Assembly: GCA_964388965.1 (NCBI GenBank)
Contig: CAYMCP010000009.1
Coordinates: 1-56,466 of the forward strand
Direction of reading: 5' to 3'
DNA from: Albibeggiatoa sp964388965
Lineage (GTDB): Bacteria > Pseudomonadota > Gammaproteobacteria > Beggiatoales > Beggiatoaceae
DNA: 56,466 nucleotides
Shown: piece by piece, positions 1 through 7,967 of the stretch
How positions within the stretch are numbered: the first letter of the stretch is position 1
Layout of the letters: the number at the start of each line of letters is the position of its first letter
Program-made: the position numbers and the translations under genes
Notes under the pieces: generated by a model
The model's input: only the letters and a program-made list of their open reading frames with translations
The model's database searches: none
Told to the model about the DNA's origin: nothing

Positions 1-37
1 GGCTTCTTATCAAAAGATTGGCTACTTAACCTAGATT

Positions 38-271
38 TCAAATCGGTTCTATATCGGGAAATTTATTTCCCAATTCACGATACCATTTTTCCACCATTTT
101 TCCTGCATCGTTCAATACCATTTGACCGTTGACGATTTCACCAAATAAACATTCCCGATTTTGGACGCAAATGGTCACAAAATACAATCCTGCCTGCGAA
201 TAATCGTATCCCTTTAATCGGATAGACCTACGGTGATGAATATTCGGGTTGTACTTATGCTTCTGTGTCAA
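38..271 (-). pseudogene. N-terminal fragment of a REP-associated tyrosine transposase (Y1_Tnp/RAYT)
   Basis: The 77 residues carry the hallmark start of RAYT proteins: an HHRRSIRL-type segment, a GYDYSQAGLYFVTICVQNR-type strand and CLFGEIVNG. These enzymes are HUH-type nucleases that act on REP hairpins. The reading frame ends after KFPDIEPI, just before the place where the family has its HUH motif (usually within MPNHIHG) and further on its catalytic Tyr. The roughly 37 bases left in the window after the stop do not resume the family sequence in a way I can see. Full members are about 150-230 aa. I read this as a dead 5' remnant. Family recognition is firm; the exact break point is inference. 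Confidence 0.75.
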
Positions 272-408
272 TTCTAATTTCCCCGCTCATTAACCCCCTC
301 CACGATGTTCAGTAACTTAAACATCAATTCGTCACATTTTAGTGTTATATTCCACAAAACACCTGTTATACTCCCTATCAATTATAATTTTAGTATACGG
401 ATAACACC

Positions 409-2541
409 ATGAACATCACTAGAGAGCCACTATGTGACATAGTAGAAAAAGATTCTACACCAGTCCAATCCAGTTCTGAAGTCAACCTAAGTCGTGCAAA
501 TTTGTATATTAACCGTGAATTGAGTTTACTTGCGTTTCACCGCCGCGTATTGGCACAAGCTAAAGATAAAAGCCTACCCCTATTTGAAAGATTACGTTTT
601 ATTTGTATTGCCAGCACCAACTTAGATGAATTTTTTGAAATCCGTGTAGCAGGTTTAAAACAACAAGCTGCTTTTGGCTCATTACAAGCAGGACCCGATA
701 ATTTATCCCCAAACGAAATCTTAGAGAATATTAGCAGTGCTGCACACGAATTCGTAGACGAACAATACCGCCTACTAAATGAATGTATTTTACCAGCCTT
801 AGAAGTTGAAAATATTTATTTTATCAAACGAGATCAATGGTCAGTTGCAACCCAAGATTGGGTACGACACTACTTTGAAGATGAATTATTACCTATTCTC
901 AGTCCAATTGGACTAGACCCCGCCCACCCATTCCCACAAATTTTAAATAAAAGCTTAAATTTTATCGTCTCATTAGAAGGCAAAGACGCATTTGGTCGTG
1001 ATAGCGGTCTGGCAATTGTACAAGCACCTCGCTCATTACCCCGTGTGATTCAACTACCTAGCGAATATTCAGAACACGCTTATGATTTTATTTTCTTATC
1101 CTCAATCATCCATGCTTATGTGGGCGACCTATTTCCCGGTATGAGAGTAACAGGCTGTTACCAATTCCGCTTAACACGTAACAGTGACTTATTCGTAGAC
1201 GAAGAAGAAATAGATGACTTATTACGTGCCCTAGAAGGTGAATTGCCAAGCCGCCGTTACGGTGATTCAGTGCGTTTAGAAGTAGCTGATAATTGTCCAG
1301 AACACATGATTCACTTTTTAATGCGTCAGTTTAAATTAACCGAAGGTGATATTTTCCAAGTCAATGGACCTGTAAATTTAAATCGTTTAATGGCTGTGCC
1401 AGACATGGTAAATCGTCCAGATTTAAAATATCCGAGTTTTACACCAAGTCTACCACGAGGACTAGGACGTAATTTATTCTCCTCCATTCGTGATGGCGAT
1501 ATTTTATTACATCACCCATTCAATTCATTTACGCCCGTGATTGATTTTGTCAAACAAGCCGCCGCCGACCCACGAGTATTAGCAATTAAACAAACATTAT
1601 ACCGTACTGGTGCAGATTCAGTACTAGTAGACGCGCTAGTAGAAGCCGCCAAAGCCAACAAAGAAGTCACCGTTGTCGTTGAATTACGAGCACGTTTTGA
1701 CGAGGAGGAAAATATTCGTCTAGCAAATCGGTTGCAAGAAGCAGGTGCACATGTCGTATACGGCGTAGTTGGTTATAAAACCCACGCTAAAATGATTATG
1801 GTAGTGCGTCGTGAAGGACGTAAATTACGCCGCTATGTACACCTCGGTACCGGTAATTATCATGCACGTACCGCACGAATTTACACAGATTATGGTTTAA
1901 TGACCTGTAACGAGGCTATCGGCGAAGATGTACATAAAATGTTCATGCAATTAACAACTTTGGGTCGCGGTACGCAATTAAAAAAATTATTACAATCGCC
2001 TTTCACACTGTATAAAGGTTTATTAGAACGGATTGAACGTGAAACCAATTTTGCGCAACAAGGTAAATCAGCACGTATCATGGCAAAAATGAATGCACTA
2101 ACTCAACCTCAAATTATCCGTGCTTTGTACGCCGCCTCAATCGCCGGAGTAAAAGTTGATTTAATTGTACGCGGTATGTGTTGTCTACGTCCCGGAATCG
2201 AAGGTGTTTCAGAAAATATTCATGTACGTTCTATCGTAGGACGTTTTTTAGAACATACTCGTTGTTTTTACTTCCACAATAACGATGAGCCAGAGGTGTA
2301 TTGTGCTAGTGCGGACTGGATGGATCGAAACTTACTAAAACGGGTTGAAGAATGTTATCCAGTAGAAAATTCAAAACTTAAACAAGAAATCATCAATGGC
2401 TTAGAATTATACCTAAAGGACAACACCCAAGCATGGGTATTGGATAAAGACGGACGGTATGAACATTCAAGTCCACAAGAAGGCGAAGAGGCTATTTCTG
2501 CACAACAAACGCTTCTGGAAAGTTTGAGCGAAAATAGCTAA
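409..2541 (+). CDS. ppk: Polyphosphate kinase 1
   Basis: Makes and degrades inorganic polyphosphate from ATP. At 710 aa it has the usual family length. The N-terminal domain begins with the conserved NRELSLLAFHRRVL and NLDEFFEIRV segments. The C-terminal phospholipase-D-like halves keep both histidines: His459 in the KTHAKM motif, equivalent to the autophosphorylated His of E. coli PPK, and His616 in EHTRCFYFHN. The start at 409 follows an AT-rich leader with no strong ribosome binding site but puts the family N-terminus at the right distance. It stands alone on the plus strand. Polyphosphate storage fits the storage-polymer lifestyle suggested by phaEC. Confidence 0.96.
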   Translation: MNITREPLCDIVEKDSTPVQSSSEVNLSRANLYINRELSLLAFHRRVLAQAKDKSLPLFERLRFICIASTNLDEFFEIRVAGLKQQAAFGSLQAGPDNLSPNEILENISSAAHEFVDEQYRLLNECILPALEVENIYFIKRDQWSVATQDWVRHYFEDELLPILSPIGLDPAHPFPQILNKSLNFIVSLEGKDAFGRDSGLAIVQAPRSLPRVIQLPSEYSEHAYDFIFLSSIIHAYVGDLFPGMRVTGCYQFRLTRNSDLFVDEEEIDDLLRALEGELPSRRYGDSVRLEVADNCPEHMIHFLMRQFKLTEGDIFQVNGPVNLNRLMAVPDMVNRPDLKYPSFTPSLPRGLGRNLFSSIRDGDILLHHPFNSFTPVIDFVKQAAADPRVLAIKQTLYRTGADSVLVDALVEAAKANKEVTVVVELRARFDEEENIRLANRLQEAGAHVVYGVVGYKTHAKMIMVVRREGRKLRRYVHLGTGNYHARTARIYTDYGLMTCNEAIGEDVHKMFMQLTTLGRGTQLKKLLQSPFTLYKGLLERIERETNFAQQGKSARIMAKMNALTQPQIIRALYAASIAGVKVDLIVRGMCCLRPGIEGVSENIHVRSIVGRFLEHTRCFYFHNNDEPEVYCASADWMDRNLLKRVEECYPVENSKLKQEIINGLELYLKDNTQAWVLDKDGRYEHSSPQEGEEAISAQQTLLESLSENS

Positions 2542-2617
2542 ACGGTTCGTTTAATCACACCAACCGCTGATAAAATATAAAAAAAGCTTTTTAAATTGCC
2601 AACTTTGGGGATGAACC

Positions 2618-3028
2618 ATGCCAGTAAAAATCATTACCGTCAACGCATCTCGACAAGGTTTATTTGAATTTACACCTCAAGTCGTAGAAATCGTCAAAAA
2701 TAGCCACGTCCAAGAAGGACTTTGTACCCTATTTGTTCGCCACACTTCTGCCAGCCTATTGATCCAAGAAAATGCCGACCCTGCGGTGAGACGTGATTTA
2801 GAAAATTGGTTAAATCGTCTTGTGCCAGAAAATGATAATTTGTATACTCACATTTCCGAAGGCGTAGATGACATGCCCGGACATATTAAAGCGACTTTGA
2901 CAGCAACACATCTCAGCATTCCTATCTTGAATAATCAATTAACATTAGGTACATGGCAAGGCATTTTCCTGTGGGAACATCGTTATAGCGGTGGCGAACG
3001 TTCGATTGTGATCCACATCGGTGGATGA
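2618..3028 (+). CDS. YjbQ/UPF0047 family protein
   Basis: Small single-domain protein of 136 aa, typical for the YjbQ family. Members form trimers, and some show a secondary thiamine-phosphate synthase activity in E. coli. Visible hallmarks are FVRHTSASLLIQENADP in the first half, DDMPGHIKATL in the middle, and LGTWQGIFLWEHR near the C-terminus, followed by a conserved basic tail. A GGGG run lies 5-8 bases before the ATG and serves as the ribosome binding site. The gene lies 76 bases after ppk on the same strand and may share its transcript. The physiological role is not settled for the family. Confidence 0.9.
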   Translation: MPVKIITVNASRQGLFEFTPQVVEIVKNSHVQEGLCTLFVRHTSASLLIQENADPAVRRDLENWLNRLVPENDNLYTHISEGVDDMPGHIKATLTATHLSIPILNNQLTLGTWQGIFLWEHRYSGGERSIVIHIGG

Positions 3029-3313
3029 TTACCAGCCAAATTTACGGCGTGTAATTACCTCACATTCATCAGGGGCTTCAGTATCGTGACATTTAGCGGC
3101 GAATTCCTCTGCTTCTTGGCGTGCTTTCTCCCCCTGCTCACGGGTTTCGGCGTAAATAATTTGTTGTTGTTCATATTGCTCAATCGCGGCTTGGCGTTCT
3201 GATTCGGACATTTGTTGCCATTTATCTTCTGGTATACCGTAAATCGCACGAGTTGTACCACAACTAATTAATATCAAAATAATGAAAATAAAACTAAAAA
3301 TACGCATCATCAT
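3029..3313 (-). CDS. Small hypothetical lipoprotein
   Basis: The 94-aa product starts with a hydrophobic signal segment that ends in the lipobox L-I-S-C, giving Cys18 as the predicted lipidated residue. The mature part is highly charged and helical, rich in Q, E and R (PEDKWQQMSESERQAAIEQ), with two further Cys near the C-terminus (Cys75 and Cys84). It converges directly on the YjbQ-family gene with no gap. I do not recognise the family. Its size and helical charge resemble small outer-membrane or periplasmic lipoproteins, but no function can be assigned. Confidence 0.7.
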   Translation of the reverse strand: MMMRIFSFIFIILILISCGTTRAIYGIPEDKWQQMSESERQAAIEQYEQQQIIYAETREQGEKARQEAEEFAAKCHDTEAPDECEVITRRKFGW

Positions 3314-3396
3314 ATCCTTAAATTGACAAATAGCTAAAAATCTACACTGAACTAAATTTATTCAGATTATACTGATATTTTCAAATTTTGCTCGTA

Positions 3397-3497
3397 ACGG
3401 TGCATTGCACCGTCGCCCAATAGGACGTTCCAGCGTCTACCTAAACTTGACGCAGTGCGTCAACAGCTCATTCTATGCAGTGCGTAGAACGAGGAAA
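3397..3497. repeat. Four-hairpin repeat element, copy 1
   Basis: About 100 bases made of four consecutive small inverted repeats: ACGGTGCA/TGCACCGT (3397-3413), GACG/CGTC (3424-3437), TTGACGCA/TGCGTCAA (3447-3463) and TTCTATGCA/TGCGTAGAA (3471-3489), followed by CGAGGAAA. A second copy with the same order and closely similar third and fourth hairpins lies at 53254-53350. The composition differs from the AT-rich surroundings. It lies just upstream of trmJ. It looks like a REP/BIME-like or MITE-like palindromic family, and a transposase remnant of the REP-associated type is present at 38-271. Confidence 0.7.
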
Positions 3498-3533
3498 ACT
3501 TATACTTTTTCATAATTGATATATTCACCATTC

Positions 3534-4247
3534 ATGAACAACGTTGACATCATTTTAGTTGAAACTTCACACCCGGGTAACATTGGCGCAAGTGCTAGAG
3601 CCATGAAAACAATGGGTTTATCACAATTAATTTTAGTAAAACCAAACGAATTTCCCAGTGTTGTTGCAACTGCAAGAGCCTCTGGTGCTAGTGATATTCT
3701 AGCCAATGCCAAAGTATACGACGATTTTGTTAAAAGTCTAAATCCTTATGAATTGGTCATTGCAACCAGTGCGCGTTTACGCTCAATTACTTGGCCAATG
3801 CTCACTCCCGCAGAATGCGCAGAAAAAGCTTTAATGCAACAAGGCAAAGTCGCCATTGTTTTTGGGCGTGAGGACTCAGGTCTGACTAATGAGGAATTAG
3901 AGCATTGTCACGCTTTGGTGCAAATTTCAACTGAACCTAATTTTTCCTCGCTGAATGTTGCCGCCGCAGTACAAATATTAAGTTACGAATTGCGTCGTAC
4001 AAGCGAATTGAATCAAAACAATCCGTTACCAACTGTTGGAGACGCGGTCACAATGCAGCAAATGGAATATTTTTATCAACATTTGGAACAAACATTATTA
4101 GATACTGGTTTTTTAGAAGTAGATAAACCACGTTTGACAATGCGTAAATTGCGGCGTTTGTTCAATCGTGCCAAACCCAATCAATCAGAAATGAATATTT
4201 TACGTGGTATTTTAAGCTCTATTCAAAAAGTAGCGAAAAAATCATAA
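3534..4247 (+). CDS. trmJ: tRNA (cytidine/uridine-2'-O)-methyltransferase TrmJ
   Basis: SPOUT-family enzyme that 2'-O-methylates position 32 of several tRNAs using S-adenosylmethionine. The N-terminus IILVETSHPGNIGASARAMK matches TrmJ. The knot region carries AIVFGREDSGLTNEE and the SAM-binding NFSSLNVAAAVQ. An upstream TTG at 3516 is open, but the family normally starts one or two residues before the VETSHPGN strand, so I chose the ATG at 3534 (237 aa). The 3' end overlaps holC by six bases in convergent orientation. Confidence 0.93.
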   Translation: MNNVDIILVETSHPGNIGASARAMKTMGLSQLILVKPNEFPSVVATARASGASDILANAKVYDDFVKSLNPYELVIATSARLRSITWPMLTPAECAEKALMQQGKVAIVFGREDSGLTNEELEHCHALVQISTEPNFSSLNVAAAVQILSYELRRTSELNQNNPLPTVGDAVTMQQMEYFYQHLEQTLLDTGFLEVDKPRLTMRKLRRLFNRAKPNQSEMNILRGILSSIQKVAKKS

Positions 4248-4670
4248 ATTATGTACTTTTACGATTAATCCTTTATCTTTATAAAATTTATAGCGCAATC
4301 GTCCCCACTGTTTAGCAACTTCATGATTAAATATAATTTCTGCAATACGTTTAAAATATTGATAAAAATCTGGTGTTTCAGTCACTGCCAAATTAATTAA
4401 TACATCAGCCGACGCGTAACTTTCGGTGGAATAGCCGATTTTTATCGGTGCAATAGAATCGACATCATCAGGATGTAAGTCATGTGGAATAAAACTATCT
4501 TGTTTAAATGTCCACAGCATATCATCTAATGTTTTTGCATAGGTCAAGCCGTGAGTATTAATGTAAATTTTATAACCTTGATGCCATATTTTATCTACAA
4601 GCTGGCATGTAAATCGTTCGCCTGTAGATTGTCGTAAAATGTAAAAATCAACTTGTGGTTTTTCTAACAT
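4242..4670 (-). CDS. holC: DNA polymerase III subunit chi (HolC)
   Basis: 142 aa, the usual length for HolC. The N-terminus has the family pattern of a VDFYIL strand, and the C-terminal part has the DVLINLA segment followed by the YFKRIAEII helix and a RLRYKFYKDKG tail. In E. coli chi binds psi in the clamp-loader complex and the C-terminal tail of single-stranded DNA-binding protein. The gene stands alone on the minus strand, convergent with trmJ with a six-base overlap, so the two 3' ends could form an antisense pair. Identity rests on overall pattern; HolC proteins diverge strongly. Confidence 0.85.
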   Translation of the reverse strand: MLEKPQVDFYILRQSTGERFTCQLVDKIWHQGYKIYINTHGLTYAKTLDDMLWTFKQDSFIPHDLHPDDVDSIAPIKIGYSTESYASADVLINLAVTETPDFYQYFKRIAEIIFNHEVAKQWGRLRYKFYKDKGLIVKVHNL

Positions 4671-4735
4671 GAATTTTTTAGTAATCTAGTGAAAAATGGT
4701 ACTTAAATAAAATTAATGACATCAAATAAAATGCA

Positions 4736-4750
4736 GGAAGTAGAACTTCC
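4736..4750 (-). terminator. Small hairpin downstream of the 93-aa gene
   Basis: A perfect GGAAGT/ACTTCC stem with a three-base loop lies 19 bases beyond the stop codon of the minus-strand gene at 4769-5050. It is followed on that strand by GCATTTTATTTG. The T-tract is short, so termination is plausible but weak. Confidence 0.4.
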
Positions 4751-4768
4751 GTGCAATTATCTCAAAAA

Positions 4769-5050
4769 TTAAGACTCTTTTTTACGCGAATGCAAAGTAA
4801 CGACTTGCGCAGTAGTTTGTGGTTCATCTACAAAGTGCGGACGCATTTGATTTTCAACGCCACTTTTTTCGGCTAATGCGCGTTCACGCTCTGAAATCAG
4901 AGATAAACATAAACGAATATCATCAATTGTTTGTTCTGTAAAAGGTGAGGAAATACCATCTCTTGGTGCTGTTTCACGTACAACACTAGCAAATGTTTTA
5001 CGCAATAATAACATAAATTTACGTTCTAAATTAACGTGATCAATATCCAT
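4769..5050 (-). CDS. Conserved small hypothetical protein
   Basis: 93 aa from the ATG at 5050. A TTG four codons upstream is also open, but a GGGA six bases before the ATG at 5050 supports the downstream start. The product is a mostly helical soluble protein with LERKFMLLLRKTF near the N-terminus, a central IDDIRLCLSLISERERALAE helix, and a RPHFVDEPQTT segment before a basic tail. I see no signal peptide, membrane segment or catalytic motif. I recall similar short unassigned proteins in other gammaproteobacteria but cannot name a function. It lies between gspG and holC on the same strand. Confidence 0.7.
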   Translation of the reverse strand: MDIDHVNLERKFMLLLRKTFASVVRETAPRDGISSPFTEQTIDDIRLCLSLISERERALAEKSGVENQMRPHFVDEPQTTAQVVTLHSRKKES

Positions 5051-5104
5051 AAAAAATCCCAAAAATGTGATAAAAAACTTGATTAACTCTAAAAATAAGA
5101 AATA

Positions 5105-5557
5105 TTATTGCGCGGGCACATAACCAATATCTGTATTAAAATCCACGCCGCCTAATACGCCGTCTGCACCAAACGAATACAAACTGAATGGCTGACCATT
5201 GGCACTAGGTGTTTTTACATATTGATAAGGACGATTCCAAGGGTCTAGGGGAATAATATCGTCTAAATAGGGACCTTTCCAAAATGGTTTAATTGCCTCG
5301 TCAATAGGTGCTGTGCGCAATAAATTTAAACCCTCTTCGGTGCTCGGAAAACGACCAATGTCTAAATACATGGCATCTAAGACACCTTTGAGCATTTTAA
5401 TTTGCGTATTTGCAGTTTTTACTTTTGCAGCGTCTACTTGAGTAAATAATTTAGGTCCGACCAGTCCTGCCAAAAGTCCGATAATAACCAGTACAACTAG
5501 CATTTCTAGTAAAGTAAAACCCTTTGGTAATAATTTTACAAATTTTGTTTTCATCAT
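5105..5557 (-). CDS. gspG: Type II secretion major pseudopilin GspG
   Basis: 150 aa with a class III prepilin leader: PKG followed by FTLLEMLVVLVIIGLLA. Cleavage after Gly13 gives Phe14 as first residue and Glu18 as the conserved Glu+5. The globular part keeps the GspG signatures GRFPSTEEGL, PLDPWNRPYQY and the C-terminal calcium-loop region SFGADGVLGGVD. The protein polymerises into the pseudopilus of a type II secretion system. No other gsp genes are in the window, so the gene is detached from the main cluster, or serves another pseudopilus. The next downstream gene on the strand is unknown. Confidence 0.93.
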   Translation of the reverse strand: MMKTKFVKLLPKGFTLLEMLVVLVIIGLLAGLVGPKLFTQVDAAKVKTANTQIKMLKGVLDAMYLDIGRFPSTEEGLNLLRTAPIDEAIKPFWKGPYLDDIIPLDPWNRPYQYVKTPSANGQPFSLYSFGADGVLGGVDFNTDIGYVPAQ

Positions 5558-5732
5558 GGCTTAACTCGATGGGTTGAAAAATATTATCATATCTTAGCAA
5601 AATCTATAGCGTAACGTCATATCAAACGTTATCTTGATGTTGTGATGATTAAATAGTATAAAGTAATAGTCATAGAATTTGCAGCACCTTGATTTTAAGA
5701 TAAACCAACAGAGTCCATCTGCGGAATCTACA

Positions 5733-6854
5733 ATGCGTTCAAAACTGCCAAAAATACCTAAAGCGCGTAATAATCCCGCTAGAACGTCATTAAGTAACTA
5801 TTTTGAGCGTATTTCTAACAGTTTAGAAGATCGCATTCCAGAATATTTACAAATGAAAAAGTATGCGCGGGTATACGAAGAATCGCAAAAATTGCTGGAA
5901 ATAGAAAGAACAATAGATATTGCAGCCGGTAGTATTTATGAAGTTAATATTGATGACAAAAAATTAATTTCCGATCAGTTAGTGCAATTTTCGCAATTAC
6001 TCAATCAAAAAAGTAAAACTATTAAACAAGTAACTCATGGTAAGCCATTTTCAAAACGGATTCAAATTTTACAAAACGCAAATCAACATACACAGAATAT
6101 TGCTAATAATACTTTAAAAATTACGCGCCATATCGAGCGAATTAATGCTGTTATTCCAGTTATTAAAGCTTTATTGAAAATGAAAGAGCATGAAGATCAT
6201 GAAAATACGCCTGTTTTGATTGCCATTAGTGATGCACTTAAAAAAAATTTACATGAACCAAATATTGAGCAGATAAAACAGGAAATGCAAAATGAAAATG
6301 TATTATTAACTAAGTATGACAGTCATTTACATTTTGAACACCTTAATGATGCCAGTGATAAATTGATTGGTTTATTAAACGATAAGTTGTTGTTAATGAT
6401 TGGTATTTCAGAAAATCTCATTGCTGGAGTAGAAGATGAAGGTATTAATGATGTAGATTTTGGACAGCGTCTACCCGACGAGCTGATGGTATTGTTTCTT
6501 ATTTCAAGTATTTTGGATATTTTCCACCGAGTACGCGAAATCAGAAATTGTGTTAAACGGATTTCTAATAGCATTAAAGTTTTTTCTCAAATTATGCACG
6601 CTGTTCAAAACGATTTGAAATTACGCAGCTTGTTACATGATGGAAAGAATAGTGCGTATGAATTGATTTCTAAACATATTCCTTCTCATCTCAAGCGCAT
6701 CATGCCGGTAATTAATCAAATTGCGACAAGTTTAGATGCGTTAGATTTGAAATTAAAACTTAATACTTTAGACCTCGATAAGGTAATTAGACTAACTCAT
6801 GGTTTAATTTACGAAAAAGCTAATCGAATTTGGGAAAATCCTTATGATTTTTAA
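5733..6854 (+). CDS. Hypothetical helical protein
   Basis: From the ATG at 5733 this gives 373 aa; an in-frame TTG at 5679 would add 18 residues but has no ribosome binding site, whereas GCGGA precedes the ATG. The sequence is almost entirely predicted helix, rich in K, N, I and L, with many heptad-like stretches and no clear signal peptide or membrane segment. Basic N-terminus (KLPKIPKARNNPART). I do not recognise a domain. It overlaps the convergent pirin gene by four bases. It could be a coiled-coil scaffold, but that is only a guess from composition. Confidence 0.7.
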   Translation: MRSKLPKIPKARNNPARTSLSNYFERISNSLEDRIPEYLQMKKYARVYEESQKLLEIERTIDIAAGSIYEVNIDDKKLISDQLVQFSQLLNQKSKTIKQVTHGKPFSKRIQILQNANQHTQNIANNTLKITRHIERINAVIPVIKALLKMKEHEDHENTPVLIAISDALKKNLHEPNIEQIKQEMQNENVLLTKYDSHLHFEHLNDASDKLIGLLNDKLLLMIGISENLIAGVEDEGINDVDFGQRLPDELMVLFLISSILDIFHRVREIRNCVKRISNSIKVFSQIMHAVQNDLKLRSLLHDGKNSAYELISKHIPSHLKRIMPVINQIATSLDALDLKLKLNTLDLDKVIRLTHGLIYEKANRIWENPYDF

Positions 6855-7576
6855 ATAAATTGATGACTCATTGGTATTTCTATAACCAATATTTCTGATT
6901 TTTCTAAGCTTAAAATGTCCACTTCCTGAAAAAAGTATAATCCTAATCCATCGCGTCGCTCTAAAATTTCGTCACCAACTTTTATTTTTCCCGATAAAAC
7001 AAAGAAATACACACCATGTATTGATTTTTTTAGATGATAACGATATGAATAATGTGCCTCAAAGTTACCTCGATGAAAAAAGGTGTTTTGATTAATTTTT
7101 AATACATTTTTTTGCTCAGGCTCAGGCGCAACCAGTAGTTGACAACGATTATTAGAAATCTGTTGCGCTGCTAAATGTTGATAATTAGGCATGAGATTTT
7201 TTTTATTTGGTAAAATGCGAATTTGTAGCACTTCGACACAATCACTATCTGATGCGTTAGACTCATTGTGCATGATGCCCGAACCCGCAGATGTGATCTG
7301 AATGTCACCCGCTTGGCAGATAGAGCGATGTCCTACACTATCTTCGTGTAGCAATTGACCTTTGAGCACAATGGAAATAATTTCAACGTTATTATGAGAG
7401 TGCATACCAAAGCCATGCGCCCCGGGCTGTAAAATTGCGTCGTCAAGACGCACCAAGCAACCAAAATGTTTTTGCTCTGTTGCAGAGAAAAGCTCAGGCT
7501 TCATTGAGGTAGCAATGCGTATCCACCCTAAATCATCAATCCTACGCTGATATGCTCGATGAATGATTTTTTTCAT
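6851..7576 (-). CDS. Pirin family protein (YhaK-like bicupin)
   Basis: 241 aa. The first cupin has the pirin pattern with GFGMHSHNNVEIISIVLKG, SAGSGIMHNE and EVLQIRI. The metal ligands His79, His81, Glu85 and His123 seem to be present in these motifs. The second cupin half is more divergent (GVYFFVLSGKIKVGDE), as in the short YhaK-type pirins. Such proteins act as iron-binding redox sensors or quercetinase-like enzymes; the substrate here is unknown. The gene overlaps the 3' end of the convergent hypothetical gene by four bases. Confidence 0.85.
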   Translation of the reverse strand: MKKIIHRAYQRRIDDLGWIRIATSMKPELFSATEQKHFGCLVRLDDAILQPGAHGFGMHSHNNVEIISIVLKGQLLHEDSVGHRSICQAGDIQITSAGSGIMHNESNASDSDCVEVLQIRILPNKKNLMPNYQHLAAQQISNNRCQLLVAPEPEQKNVLKINQNTFFHRGNFEAHYSYRYHLKKSIHGVYFFVLSGKIKVGDEILERRDGLGLYFFQEVDILSLEKSEILVIEIPMSHQFI

Positions 7577-7601
7577 AATGTTAATCGCTTAAAACGAAAT
7601 A

Positions 7602-7742
7602 TTAGATTTTAAATAAATTCTTACTTTTCAAAAATTCGTAATTGTGGACGCTAGGTGCAATTTTTTGTACTAAATCTTTCAATTTTTGTCGTAAATCACC
7701 GATTAGCCCATTATAGCCCATATTTTCACTTTTAGTATTCAT
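7602..7742 (-). CDS. Possible small ORF, 46 codons
   Basis: An ATG at 7742 is preceded by AAGGAAAAA, a good ribosome binding site, and opens 46 codons ending at 7602. The product would be helical and basic (LRQKLKDLVQKIAP). I recognise no family. It follows a decayed Uma2-type gene on the same strand and may be part of the same decayed unit or a small cargo gene. Coding status is uncertain. Confidence 0.3.
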   Translation of the reverse strand: MNTKSENMGYNGLIGDLRQKLKDLVQKIAPSVHNYEFLKSKNLFKI

Positions 7743-7759
7743 TTTTTCCTTGCACATCC

Positions 7760-7930
7760 CTACCATAGGTATGAAAGATTGTTTTTAAATACGGCTGCCG
7801 AATCAATTTTTAATTCGGAAAAAGATGCTAGGGTTGCAATTCTATCTTTAGCATACATAGCAGCTAATTGACATTTAATCAGTTCCACTGCTTCACCAAC
7901 TCGCCAAGTAAGCTAGTCTGCGTAACTGTA
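7760..7930 (-). pseudogene. Internally deleted Uma2-family (DUF820) remnant
   Basis: Reading the minus strand from 7930, one frame gives YSYAD, then a TAG stop (7915-7913), then LTWRVGEAVELIK. This is the N-terminal signature of Uma2-family proteins (Y-x-YADYLTW...ELIKG). After about ten further residues the same frame runs into LASFSELKIDSAAVF, which resembles the C-terminal end of the family. Together this looks like an N-terminus joined to a C-terminus with the nuclease-like core deleted, plus a nonsense codon. Uma2 genes are numerous and often decayed in cyanobacteria and large sulfur bacteria. Family assignment is from memory of the motif. Confidence 0.5.
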
Positions 7931-7967
7931 AGTATCATTAAGATTTAATTGAGACAGTTGAGTAATT

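Noticed and set aside
3516..3533. TTG start for trmJ
   Set aside because: Adds residues not found at the N-terminus of the family; the ATG at 3534 gives the expected start.
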